Shown: in pieces, positions 22,112-29,641 of the stretch
Layout of the letters: every line of letters starts with the position of its first letter
Position numbering within the stretch: the first letter of the stretch is position 1
Notes under the pieces: generated by a model
Seen by the model: the letters and a program-made list of their open reading frames with translations, nothing else
Database searches by the model: none
What the model was told of the DNA's origin: nothing
From: Lentisphaerae bacterium RIFOXYA12_64_32
Lineage (GTDB): Bacteria; Verrucomicrobiota; Lentisphaeria; Oligosphaerales; YB12-FULL-65-16
Direction of reading: 5' to 3'
Assembly (NCBI GenBank): GCA_001803235.1
Contig: MHBL01000297.1
Coordinates: 1 to 48,294 of the forward strand
DNA length: 48,294 nucleotides
Made by a program: the position numbers and the translations under genes

Positions 22112-22132
22112 GCCGCACCCGCGGCTGTTTTC

Positions 22133-22182
22133 ACGGGCAGCGTCGCACGGGGTTCCCCGGCGGCGCTGCCCGTTTCCTTTTT
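22133..22182 (+). terminator. Intrinsic terminator after groEL
   Basis: ACGGGCAGCG (22133-22142) pairs with CGCTGCCCGT (22164-22173), followed by TTTCCTTTTT. A smaller hairpin AGCCGC/GCGGCT at 22111-22126 with GTTTT precedes it. Confidence 0.85.
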
Positions 22183-22672
22183 CGCCCCGACACGCACGTC
22201 GACGGAATCCCCACACGCTGACGCACGGCCCCTCCGTAATGCGTCCGTCGCGGGTGGAGATAAGGTCGACGGTTGACCGGGGCTGACGCCTGGAGTGGTC
22301 GGAGCGGCTCGCTCCGACACCCGCGGGACCGGGCCGGTCCCGCCACTTTGTGCAACCACCCCCAACCCTCCACCCGCGACTGACGCTTCACGTCCCTCCC
22401 GCGCACCCGTCTTGAACCTGCCGCCCCGCGGCTCTACCTTATCCATTCCCTGCATGCCGCCAGAGGGATGGCGGCACAGGCTCGATTCAGGACACGGAAA
22501 AATGCTGATGCGTCGGTCAGACACGGGTGATTCACGCGGCCGCTCGTTTCCCAGCCGGGATCTGGCGTCCACGACATTGCCGGACGAGCCGAAAGCCCCC
22601 GCCGCCGCCGAGGGGGCCCTGCGCAAGCTGCATGGGGAAACCTGCCTGGCCGGGACTGAAACATTACGAAAA
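22183..22672. other. Intergenic region with two strong palindromes
   Basis: No gene was supported. GTCGGAGCG-gct-CGCTCCGAC (22298-22318) and GCGGGACCGG-g-CCGGTCCCGC (22323-22343) lie side by side. On the minus strand the second begins like the dispersed repeat family (AGTGGCGGGACC), so it may be a distant relative. The frame of the coiled-coil gene is open back to 22295, but this part looks like repeat sequence. Confidence 0.45.
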
Positions 22673-23473
22673 ATGTTCTCAGGCCACTGGCAGAAACCGG
22701 TTTGGTTCGTTATCTTATGTGCTTCGTGTCTTCTTCTGGCAGCTCAGTCGGTCGCGGAAGCGCCCGGACAAAGCGGCAAAGAGCAGCGGGAACTTGAGCT
22801 GAATGAAGCGCAGGTCGCCCGGCAGGCGGCAGAAGAGAAGACCGAGGAGTTGCGTGCCGAACTCCGCCGCAGGGAGCAGGAGCTTCAGGCGTTGCAGGAA
22901 CGGTATGCCGAGCTGTACCTCGCCAGCCGCCGGCAACAGCAGGAGTTGGAGGATTACGAGCTCCGACTCGCAGGGTTGCTGGCAGACCGGGAGGATCCGT
23001 CCTCCGGACGGGCCTTGGCCCGAGCGCTGGCCGCGTTGGACGAACTGCGGGTTGCACAGCTAGACGTGAGCGTGAAGGTCCGCGAGTTCCAGGGTAACTT
23101 GAACTCCGTTCTGGATGCTCTGCAACCGAGCGAAGCCACGCGTCGTGAGTTGATCGACCGGCTCGACGCCCTGAATCAGGCCGTCGAACGTTCGGTCAAG
23201 CCTTGGCCGTCAGTCGCTGGGCGAGGCCAGGGAATAACGGAGAGGTTAGCGGGACGGGTCTTGGCGGTCAATGACCTGCTCCAGGTGATCGTGCTGGACA
23301 AGGGCTATGATCACGGCGTACGCCCGGGCCTGATGTGGCGTCTGCTGGATGGAGAGAAGGTCAAGGCCAGACTGAAAGTTATCGAAGTCCGCGCATCGAT
23401 CAGTGCGGCAGTGGTTACGGAAGGCAAGTTCGACTCTGTCGGGCCAGGTGTCACAGTGAAGCTCGGCGAATAG
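22673..23473 (+). CDS. Secreted coiled-coil protein of unknown function
   Basis: 266 aa from ATG 22673. This start puts a signal peptide or N-terminal anchor first (VWFVILCASCLLLAAQSVAEA); no good Shine-Dalgarno sequence is visible, and longer in-frame starts exist. Residues about 40-130 are a Glu/Gln/Arg-rich coiled coil (LRAELRRREQELQALQERYA). The C-terminal 75 residues form a compact, probably beta-rich module (VLAVNDLLQVIVLDKGYDHG, then VRPGLMWRL) reminiscent of the C-terminal part of MreC-like envelope proteins. Similarity is by pattern only. It lies between groEL and the ribosomal cluster with a terminator before it, and may be the first gene of that transcript. Confidence 0.65.
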   Translation: MFSGHWQKPVWFVILCASCLLLAAQSVAEAPGQSGKEQRELELNEAQVARQAAEEKTEELRAELRRREQELQALQERYAELYLASRRQQQELEDYELRLAGLLADREDPSSGRALARALAALDELRVAQLDVSVKVREFQGNLNSVLDALQPSEATRRELIDRLDALNQAVERSVKPWPSVAGRGQGITERLAGRVLAVNDLLQVIVLDKGYDHGVRPGLMWRLLDGEKVKARLKVIEVRASISAAVVTEGKFDSVGPGVTVKLGE

Positions 23474-23589
23474 GCGGTCGAACGAACCTGTTGTCAGAGT
23501 TGTCCCGTGGACCGACAGAACCGGTCGTGTCCCCCGCGGTGCGGGCATAAAGCGCGACCGCACTCGTTGTCAAGGCAAGGATCACGACG

Positions 23590-23934
23590 ATGCAAGCTCG
23601 CAGCGAAAGCAAGTATGTGCGCATCTCGGCGTTTAAGGCCCGTCAGGTCACCCATCTTATCCAGGGCAAGCCGGTACCTGAAGCCCTGGCGATCGTGGAT
23701 CTGATTCCGCGCAAGGCTGCCCGCCTGGTGGCCCGCACACTGCGCTCGGCGGTCGCCAGTGCGGAGAACGCCGAACATGGGCCGTCCGTCCCTGCCGCCA
23801 GCCTCACCGTCAGGGAGGCTGTCATCGGCGAAGGGCCGACCATGAAACGGTTCCGCCCCAAAGCGCGCGGCATGGCCGGCCGCATCCGGAAGCGCACGAG
23901 CCATATCAAGATCGTCGTGACCGACGAAGCATAA
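23590..23934 (+). CDS. rplV: 50S ribosomal protein L22
   Basis: 114 aa, usual length. Begins with SKYVRISAFKARQVTHLIQG and has the conserved KRFRPKARGMAGRIRKRTSH near the C-terminus, the extended hairpin that lines the peptide exit tunnel. AAGGA precedes the ATG. It is the first ribosomal gene of the run; the genes that normally precede it in the S10 operon (rpsJ, rplC, rplD, rplW, rplB, rpsS) are not here. Confidence 0.97.
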   Translation: MQARSESKYVRISAFKARQVTHLIQGKPVPEALAIVDLIPRKAARLVARTLRSAVASAENAEHGPSVPAASLTVREAVIGEGPTMKRFRPKARGMAGRIRKRTSHIKIVVTDEA

Positions 23935-23952
23935 GAGCAGGAGACGCACCAC

Positions 23953-24666
23953 GTGGGACAGAAAGTTCACCCCATAGGGTTTCGGATTCCGGTCACCAAA
24001 GACTGGCAGTCACGGTGGTTCGCCCGCAAGGCTGAGTTTGGGCCTCTGCTGATGGAAGACCTGCGGATTCGCGACTACGTGAAGGCCCAGCTGCAGCAGG
24101 CCGCGATCTCCAAGGTGACCATCGAGCGGTTCGCGAATCGCGTGCGGGTGACCGTTTTCTCCGGCAGGCCCGGCCTGGTCATTGGCCGCAAGGGGCAGGA
24201 GATTGAACGCCTGAAGGGCGAAATCGCCAAGGTTGCTAACGGTAAAGAAGTGTACTTGGACATTCGAGAAATCAAGACCCCGGAACTGGATGCGCAGCTG
24301 GTCGCTGAGAACGTCGCACAGCAACTGGAGCGCCGCATCAGTTTCCGCCGAGCCATGAAGCGCACCATCCAGACGACCCGGGAAATGGGTGCCGATGGCG
24401 TGCGCATCCGCTGTGCCGGGCGGTTGGGCGGCGCCGAGTTGGCGCGGACGGAACAGTATCTGGACGGCAAGGTGCCCCTGCAGACGCTGCGGGCCAATGT
24501 GGATTACGGTTTTGCGGAAGCACGGACCATGGCCGGCGCCATTGGCGTGAAGGTCTGGATCTGCAAGCCGCGTGAAATGGAGGGCGAACAGAATGCCACT
24601 GATGCCAAAACGCGTAAAGCACCGAAGGGTGCAAAAAGGCGGCCGCGCGGGCAAGGCAACTCGTAA
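23953..24666 (+). CDS. rpsC: 30S ribosomal protein S3
   Basis: 237 aa, GTG start with AGGAG before it. It begins MGQKVHPIGFRI and carries a KH-domain GRKG loop (78-81), which binds 16S rRNA at the mRNA entry. The family core ends near residue 213. The last 24 or so residues form a basic Lys/Arg/Pro tail whose codons overlap the first 74 nt of rplP in another frame. 18 bp after rplV, clearly in one operon. Confidence 0.97.
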   Translation: MGQKVHPIGFRIPVTKDWQSRWFARKAEFGPLLMEDLRIRDYVKAQLQQAAISKVTIERFANRVRVTVFSGRPGLVIGRKGQEIERLKGEIAKVANGKEVYLDIREIKTPELDAQLVAENVAQQLERRISFRRAMKRTIQTTREMGADGVRIRCAGRLGGAELARTEQYLDGKVPLQTLRANVDYGFAEARTMAGAIGVKVWICKPREMEGEQNATDAKTRKAPKGAKRRPRGQGNS

Positions 24667-25009
24667 CGTCAGACTCGATTTTGGCGAGTACGGTCTGCAA
24701 GTGCTTGAACGGGCTTGGATCACCGCCAATCAGATCGAGGCTGCCCGAGTTGCTGCCACGCGGCATATGAAGCGGCGCGGCATGCTTTGGTTGCGCTTGT
24801 TCCCGGACAAGCCGATCACCAAGAAACCGCTAGAGACGCGCATGGGTAAAGGCAAAGGCAACCCGGAAGGCTGGGTCGCCGTGATCAAGCCGGGCAACCT
24901 GGTTTTGGAGATCAGCGGTTGCACAGAAAGCGTGGCCAGAGGTGCCTTGTGCAGAGCGGCCAGCAAACTACCCGTGCGGTGCAGGCTCCTGAGTCGCCAC
25001 ACGGCTTGA
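24593..25009 (+). CDS. rplP: 50S ribosomal protein L16
   Basis: 138 aa from ATG 24593 (MPLMPKRVKHRR), the canonical L16 start, with GGAGG placed before it inside rpsC. It has the conserved GRAGKATRN, ITANQIEAARVAATRHMKR and GKGKGNPEGWVAVIKPG, which lies near the peptidyl transferase centre and A-site tRNA. The first 74 nt overlap the end of rpsC in the +1 frame, more than the short overlaps or gaps usual here, so translation of the two is probably coupled. Confidence 0.96.
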   Translation: MPLMPKRVKHRRVQKGGRAGKATRNVRLDFGEYGLQVLERAWITANQIEAARVAATRHMKRRGMLWLRLFPDKPITKKPLETRMGKGKGNPEGWVAVIKPGNLVLEISGCTESVARGALCRAASKLPVRCRLLSRHTA

Positions 25010-25037
25010 TGACGGAGTTCCAGGAGATCGTTGCCCC

Positions 25038-25253
25038 ATGAAATATGCCGACATACGTGAAATGACGGAAGAGGAACTCGCCCGGGCCATTGACGAGAAC
25101 CGCCGGGAGTCGCTCAACCTCCGGCTTCAGGCCCAGACCGGGCAACTTGAGAACAGCGCCAGGATCCGCATCTTGAGGCGTGACCTGGCCCGACTCCTCA
25201 CCGAGAAAGAGACGCGCGCCCGGCGCAAGCCCGTACAGGAAGCAGCCCAATGA
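25038..25253 (+). CDS. rpmC: 50S ribosomal protein L29
   Basis: 71-aa helical protein at the tunnel exit. MTEEELARAIDENRRESLNL followed by the conserved RIRILRRDLARLLTEK. AGGAG lies upstream. The stop codon overlaps the start of rpsQ by 4 nt (ATGA). Confidence 0.95.
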   Translation: MKYADIREMTEEELARAIDENRRESLNLRLQAQTGQLENSARIRILRRDLARLLTEKETRARRKPVQEAAQ

Positions 25254-25528
25254 CGGACGAAACCAAATCCAAGCGTTCCCTGCGAAAGACCCGCGTCGGC
25301 GTGGTGGTTGGTGACCGCCCCAATAAGACGATCGTGGTCCGTATCGACCGCCGGGCTCCCCACCCTCTCTACAAGAAGGTGGTATTAAGCTCTAAGCGCT
25401 ACTACGCGCATGACGAGAACAACGAGGCCAAGACCGGGGACACCGTGGAGATCATGGAAACCCGTCCCCTGAGCAAACTCAAGCGCTGGCGCCTGCTCAC
25501 CATCCTGCAGCGCGCGGCGAAGGCGTAG
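25250..25528 (+). CDS. rpsQ: 30S ribosomal protein S17
   Basis: 92 aa. RKTRVGVVVGDRPNKTIVV and HPLYKKVVLSSKRYYAHDE are diagnostic of this 16S-binding OB-fold protein, followed by GDTVEIMETRPLSKLKRWRL. Translationally coupled to rpmC by a 4-nt overlap. Confidence 0.96.
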   Translation: MTDETKSKRSLRKTRVGVVVGDRPNKTIVVRIDRRAPHPLYKKVVLSSKRYYAHDENNEAKTGDTVEIMETRPLSKLKRWRLLTILQRAAKA

Positions 25529-25539
25529 GAGCCTGCCCC

Positions 25540-25905
25540 ATGATTCAGATGCAGACCAGTCTGGACGTCGCCGACAACTCCGGTGCTAAACGGATTGTCG
25601 CCATTCAGGCCTTGGGACAGCGCAAGCGCTACGCCCACGTGGGAGATATTATCCGCGCCTCTGTCAAGGAGGCTCAGCCCCACGGCGTGGTACGCAAGGG
25701 CGAGAAGGTCCTGGCCGTCGTCGTCAGGACGGCCAAAGATATCCGCCGTCCCGACGGTTCCTGCCTGCGCTTCGACCGGAATGCCGCAGTCATCATCGAT
25801 GACCAGAACAACCCTCGCGGCACCCGGATCTTCGGGCCGGTGGCCCGCGAACTGCGCGACAAGAACTTCATGAAGATCGTTTCCCTGGCTCCGGAGGTGC
25901 TGTGA
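25540..25905 (+). CDS. rplN: 50S ribosomal protein L14
   Basis: 121 aa. MIQMQTSLDVADNSGAKRI and GTRIFGPVARELRDKNFMKI are nearly invariant L14 blocks; the protein sits at the subunit interface. AGGAG precedes the ATG. The stop overlaps the next start (TGATG). Confidence 0.97.
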   Translation: MIQMQTSLDVADNSGAKRIVAIQALGQRKRYAHVGDIIRASVKEAQPHGVVRKGEKVLAVVVRTAKDIRRPDGSCLRFDRNAAVIIDDQNNPRGTRIFGPVARELRDKNFMKIVSLAPEVL

Positions 25906-26234
25906 TGGCACGCGCTCACGTGAAGAAAAACGATGTTGTGGTGGTAATCAGCGGCGCCTCCAAAGGCAAGACCGGCAAAGTCCTCAGGGTTGACCGGGAC
26001 AAGGAATGCGTTGTGGTCGAAGGCCTCAACGTCCGCAAGAAGGCCGTTCGCCGCTCGCAGAAGCACCCGCAGGGTGGCATCATTGAGTTTGAGGCGCCAC
26101 TGCATATTTCCAAGGTCATGGCTCAGGCAGACTATGAGGCCCGACGTGCCCGGAAGACGGGCCAGGCCCCAGCGGGAACCGGCGACCGGCAACCGTCGGC
26201 CGAATCTGCCACCGCGGACAAGCCCGAGAAGTAA
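25905..26234 (+). CDS. rplX: 50S ribosomal protein L24
   Basis: 109 aa from ATG 25905, which overlaps the rplN stop by one base. The KOW-type core is VKKNDVVVVISGASKGKTG, followed by the conserved GGIIEFEAPLHISKVM. About 30 residues of Ala/Pro/Thr-rich, probably disordered C-terminal tail extend beyond the usual end. Confidence 0.95.
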   Translation: MARAHVKKNDVVVVISGASKGKTGKVLRVDRDKECVVVEGLNVRKKAVRRSQKHPQGGIIEFEAPLHISKVMAQADYEARRARKTGQAPAGTGDRQPSAESATADKPEK

Positions 26235-26253
26235 AGAATAAGGCATCGCCACG

Positions 26254-26793
26254 ATGAAGAGCGTCTTCTACGATTACTATCTCAATGATGTCGTCCCGAA
26301 ACTGATGCAGAAACGCGCCTACAAGAACCGGCTTGAAGTGCCGCGCTTGACCAAGATTGTCGTCAACAGCGGAGTCGGCACAGCCAAGGACCGGGAAGTG
26401 ATTACCGAGGCGGTCAGCACACTCGGCATCATCACGGGTCAGCGTCCGGTGGTGACCAAGTCCCGGAAGAGCATATCCAATTTCAAGTTGCGCGAGGGAA
26501 TGTCCGTGGGGGTGTGTGTCACCCTCCGTGGCGGGGCCATGTACAACTTCGTCTACCGGCTGATCAACGTCGCACTGCCGCGCGTTCGCGACTTCCGCGG
26601 GGTTCCGGCCAGCGCGTTTGACGGGGCCGGGAACTACAGCATGGGGCTTCCCGACCAGTCCGTGTTCACCGAAATTGAGCTTGACAAGGTCAAGCATACC
26701 ATCGGGATGAATATCAGCATTGTCACGACGGCGCGGACCGATGCGGAAGCGCGGGATTTGCTCGCGTTGCTCGGCGTGCCGTTCGCCAGCTAG
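26254..26793 (+). CDS. rplE: 50S ribosomal protein L5
   Basis: 179 aa, usual length. LTKIVVNSGVGTAKDREVI, a TKSRKSISNFKLREGMSVG block and the C-terminal TIGMNISIVTTARTDAEARD mark this 5S rRNA-binding protein of the central protuberance. It follows rplX by 19 bp. Confidence 0.97.
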   Translation: MKSVFYDYYLNDVVPKLMQKRAYKNRLEVPRLTKIVVNSGVGTAKDREVITEAVSTLGIITGQRPVVTKSRKSISNFKLREGMSVGVCVTLRGGAMYNFVYRLINVALPRVRDFRGVPASAFDGAGNYSMGLPDQSVFTEIELDKVKHTIGMNISIVTTARTDAEARDLLALLGVPFAS

Positions 26794-26808
26794 GGAGACA
26801 CTGGAGCC

Positions 26809-26994
26809 GTGGCGAAAAAATCCCAGATCATCAAGAGCAAGAAAACGCCCAAGTTCCCCGTCCGGAAGTACTGTCGCTGCGAACGTTGCGGCCGGCGTCG
26901 GGCCTACATGCGGAAGTTCCATTTGTGCAGGATCTGTTTCAGGGAGTTGGCGCGAAGCGGCCAGATCCCTGGAGTCATGAAGGCGAGTTGGTAG
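26809..26994 (+). CDS. rpsN: 30S ribosomal protein S14, zinc-binding type
   Basis: 61 aa, GTG start with GGAG before it. The short, zinc-ribbon (type Z) form: Cys24, Cys27, Cys40 and Cys43 form a C-x2-C-x12-C-x2-C site. The C-terminus GQIPGVMKASW is characteristic. It binds 16S rRNA in the head of the small subunit. Its dependence on zinc means that a zinc-free paralogue may exist elsewhere. Confidence 0.96.
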   Translation: MAKKSQIIKSKKTPKFPVRKYCRCERCGRRRAYMRKFHLCRICFRELARSGQIPGVMKASW

Positions 26995-27012
26995 TCAACG
27001 GAGGTCCACGGC

Positions 27013-27414
27013 GTGAACCTTAGCGATCCAATTGGTGACATGTTGACACGGATCCGGAATGCCGGCAAGGCGAAGTTGCCGGTATCGACGATGCCGTATT
27101 CGGAACTCAAGGCCGGGCTCGCTGAAGTGCTCCGACGGGCGGGCTACATCGACTCTTGGCGCAAAGAGGGCGAGGTCGCTCACAAGGAGTTGATTCTGGT
27201 CTTGAAGTACAAGGGCCGGACCCGGGAGTTCGTCATCGAGGGGCTGAAGCGAGTCAGCAAGCCGTCACGGCGTGTCTACGTGACCAGCCGCGACGTGCCC
27301 AGTGTGTTGGGCGGCTTCGGGATTGCCGTACTGTCCACCTCGTCGGGCCTGATGACGGGCAGGGAAGCCCGCAAGAAGAATGTCGGCGGCGAAGTGCTGT
27401 GCTACGTGTGGTAA
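27013..27414 (+). CDS. rpsH: 30S ribosomal protein S8
   Basis: 133 aa, GTG start with GGAGG before it. DPIGDMLTRIRNAGKAK at the start and the C-terminal block GFGIAVLSTSSGLMTGREAR are diagnostic. In many bacteria S8 is the translational repressor of this operon; no matching mRNA hairpin was identified here. Confidence 0.97.
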   Translation: MNLSDPIGDMLTRIRNAGKAKLPVSTMPYSELKAGLAEVLRRAGYIDSWRKEGEVAHKELILVLKYKGRTREFVIEGLKRVSKPSRRVYVTSRDVPSVLGGFGIAVLSTSSGLMTGREARKKNVGGEVLCYVW

Positions 27415-27449
27415 CACACGGAGCCCGCCAGCAATAAGGGGCATTTCTC

Positions 27450-27986
27450 ATGTCACGGATAGGCAAGAAGCCAGTCGTCTTAGCCGATAAGGTTAAGGTC
27501 GAAGTGGACGGGAGCACGGTCACGGTGCAGGGCCCCAAGGGTTCGCTGTCCTACCAGATGGCGCCCGGCCTGGAGGTTCGCGTCGAGGCCAAGAATCTCT
27601 TTGTCGAGAATGTTGCGGACGCCAAGACACTCAACGCGGTGCATGGGTTGACCCGCAGCTTGATCAATAACATGGTGGTGGGCGTCACCGTTGGGTACAG
27701 GGAACAGCTCGAGGTCCAGGGCGTCGGCTACCGCGGACAGTGCAAGGGACGTCATCTGACCCTCAGCGTCGGGTATTCTTCTCCCGTCGAGTATGATGTG
27801 CCCGAAGGCGTCATCTTGACGATGCCAAACCAGACGACCATCGTGGTCGAGGGAATCGACAAGCACCTCGTGGGCGAGGCAGCCGCCACCATCCGCCGGT
27901 TCCGCCCGCCAGATGCTTACAAGGGCAAGGGTGTGCGGTACGCGGGTGAGCAGGTTACGTTGAAGGAAGGCAAGACCGTCAGTTGA
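27450..27986 (+). CDS. rplF: 50S ribosomal protein L6
   Basis: 178 aa. MSRIGKKPVVL start, the loop GLTRSLINNMVVGVTVGY, and the C-terminal RRFRPPDAYKGKGVRYAGE all match the family, which binds 23S rRNA near the factor-binding site. AAGGGG precedes the ATG. Confidence 0.97.
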   Translation: MSRIGKKPVVLADKVKVEVDGSTVTVQGPKGSLSYQMAPGLEVRVEAKNLFVENVADAKTLNAVHGLTRSLINNMVVGVTVGYREQLEVQGVGYRGQCKGRHLTLSVGYSSPVEYDVPEGVILTMPNQTTIVVEGIDKHLVGEAAATIRRFRPPDAYKGKGVRYAGEQVTLKEGKTVS

Positions 27987-28081
27987 TGATAGCCTGGCGT
28001 GGCCCGTTGGCCCGCAGCAAGCGCTGATCGGTCCGAGAGTTGACACGGGCGCTGCATGATACGGCAGGAGACAGATCGAAC

Positions 28082-28444
28082 ATGGCGACATTGACGAAAA
28101 AAGAGGCCCGACACCGGCGGCACCGGCGGCTCCGGGCGAAGATTAGCGGCACCGCGGAAGTCCCCCGGATGAGCGTCTGCCGAAGCGCAAACCACATGTA
28201 TGTTCAGTTTATCGACGATGTCCGGCAGGCCACCTTGGTGTCGGCGTCCACGCTGACCGCAGCATTCAAGGGGACTGGCAAGAAGGTGAATCTGGAAGGG
28301 GCTTCGGTTCTGGGCCAGATGGCTGCGGAACGGGCACAGGCGGCCTCGATCAAGCGTGTGGTGTTCGACCGTGGAGGATTCAAGTACCAGGGCTGCGTGA
28401 AGGCCTTGGCTGAGGCAGCCCGGAAGGCCGGGTTGGAGTTCTAG
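28082..28444 (+). CDS. rplR: 50S ribosomal protein L18
   Basis: 120 aa from ATG 28082 (MATLTKKEARHRRHRRLRAK), the usual L18 start, with AGGAGA upstream; the frame is open from 28040. Conserved RMSVCRSANHMYVQFIDD and a C-terminal VVFDRGGFKYQGCVKALAEA bind 5S rRNA. Confidence 0.96.
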   Translation: MATLTKKEARHRRHRRLRAKISGTAEVPRMSVCRSANHMYVQFIDDVRQATLVSASTLTAAFKGTGKKVNLEGASVLGQMAAERAQAASIKRVVFDRGGFKYQGCVKALAEAARKAGLEF

Positions 28445-28497
28445 GCCGGCGCGGTTCAGGACCGGCAAGACCTTTTCGCATCACAGGAGTTCCGTCC

Positions 28498-29106
28498 GTG
28501 GAAGAACGTCGTAAAAACGCACCAGCACAAGCCCCCCGTGCCGTCGCTCCGGCGGTCGACTCCCCGGAGCCCGAGGTGGTTATCGAGACACAGCGGACCG
28601 GTGAGCGGACCGGTGGGCGGACCGCCGAGCGGACCGGCGAGTGTGAGGAGCGCGTGGTCTGCATCAATCGCTCCAGCAAGGTGGTCAAGGGTGGTCGAAA
28701 CTTCAGCTTCAGCGCTCTGATCGTGGCGGGAGACCGTGGCGGTCACGTTGGGGTCGGTTTTGGCAAGTCCAACGAAGTGGCCGACGCTATCCGCAAGGGG
28801 AGCGAGCTGGCTCGAAAGTCTCTGTGCAAAGTGCCGATGCGGGGCCAGACCATCCCCCACGCCGTGACGGCCAAGTTCCGCAGCACGAAGGTGCTGATCC
28901 GGCCGGCTTCGCCCGGAACGGGCATCATCGCCGGCGGTGGTGTGCGTTCCGTGTTGGAACTGTGTGGTGTCCGCGATGTCCTTTCCAAGGTGCTCGGCTC
29001 CAAGAATCCCGTCAACGTCGTGAAGGCGACCATGCTCGCCATCTCCCGACTCCGGACCAAACAAGAGATCCTTGCGAAACGCGACATCACGGCTCTGACG
29101 CTGTGA
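28498..29106 (+). CDS. rpsE: 30S ribosomal protein S5 with extended N-terminus
   Basis: 202 aa, GTG start with AGGAG before it. The core has VVKGGRNFSFSALIVAGDR, GKSNEVADAIRKGSE and the C-terminal RPASPGTGIIAGGGVRSVLE. About 50 residues precede the core, including three imperfect copies of a RTGE/RTGG/RTAE motif encoded by 12-bp DNA repeats (about 28594-28641). This is longer than the short N-terminus of E. coli S5. The gene is followed directly by rplO; rpmD (L30), often between them, is missing. Confidence 0.95.
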   Translation: MEERRKNAPAQAPRAVAPAVDSPEPEVVIETQRTGERTGGRTAERTGECEERVVCINRSSKVVKGGRNFSFSALIVAGDRGGHVGVGFGKSNEVADAIRKGSELARKSLCKVPMRGQTIPHAVTAKFRSTKVLIRPASPGTGIIAGGGVRSVLELCGVRDVLSKVLGSKNPVNVVKATMLAISRLRTKQEILAKRDITALTL

Positions 29107-29137
29107 ACTGATTTTCAGACCCCATGAGAGGTGAGCG

Positions 29138-29581
29138 ATGAAGTTGCACCAACTTTCAAACACGTTCCTCCGCAAGCCGCGCAAGCGGGTCGGTCGGGGT
29201 GACGGTTCAGGGCAGGGCCGGACCGCGGGCCGTGGTGAGAAGGGCCAGGGGTCACGCACGGGCTCGGGTTACCGACCGTACTTCGAGGGTGGCCAGATAC
29301 CCTTCCTGCGCCGCCTGCCGAAACGGGGTTTCACGAATCCGAACCAGACCGTCTACAGCGTCGTCAACATTCGCTATTTGGACCAGAATTTCAACGCCAG
29401 CGATCAGGTTGACCAGGACGTGTTGCAGCAGCGCGGGTTGATCCGCAAACTCGCCAATGGCGGGCTGAAAATCCTCGGGGACGGAGACATTGGCAAGCCC
29501 TTGACGGTCAAGGCGAACAAGTTTTCGGCCAGTGCCAAGCGCAAGATCGAAGCCGCGGGCGGAGTCTGCCAAGTTGTGTGA
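29138..29581 (+). CDS. rplO: 50S ribosomal protein L15
   Basis: 147 aa. Glycine/arginine-rich N-terminus (RKRVGRGDGSGQGRTAGRGE and the SGYRPYFEGGQIPFLRRLPK block) followed by the globular L18e-like domain ending ASAKRKIEAAGG. GAGAGGTGA precedes the ATG. Confidence 0.97.
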   Translation: MKLHQLSNTFLRKPRKRVGRGDGSGQGRTAGRGEKGQGSRTGSGYRPYFEGGQIPFLRRLPKRGFTNPNQTVYSVVNIRYLDQNFNASDQVDQDVLQQRGLIRKLANGGLKILGDGDIGKPLTVKANKFSASAKRKIEAAGGVCQVV

Positions 29582-29641
29582 GGCAACGGCCGCTCCGGTG
29601 GTGCCTGCCGGAGTGTGCCCCATCAGGGGATATAGGCCTTC

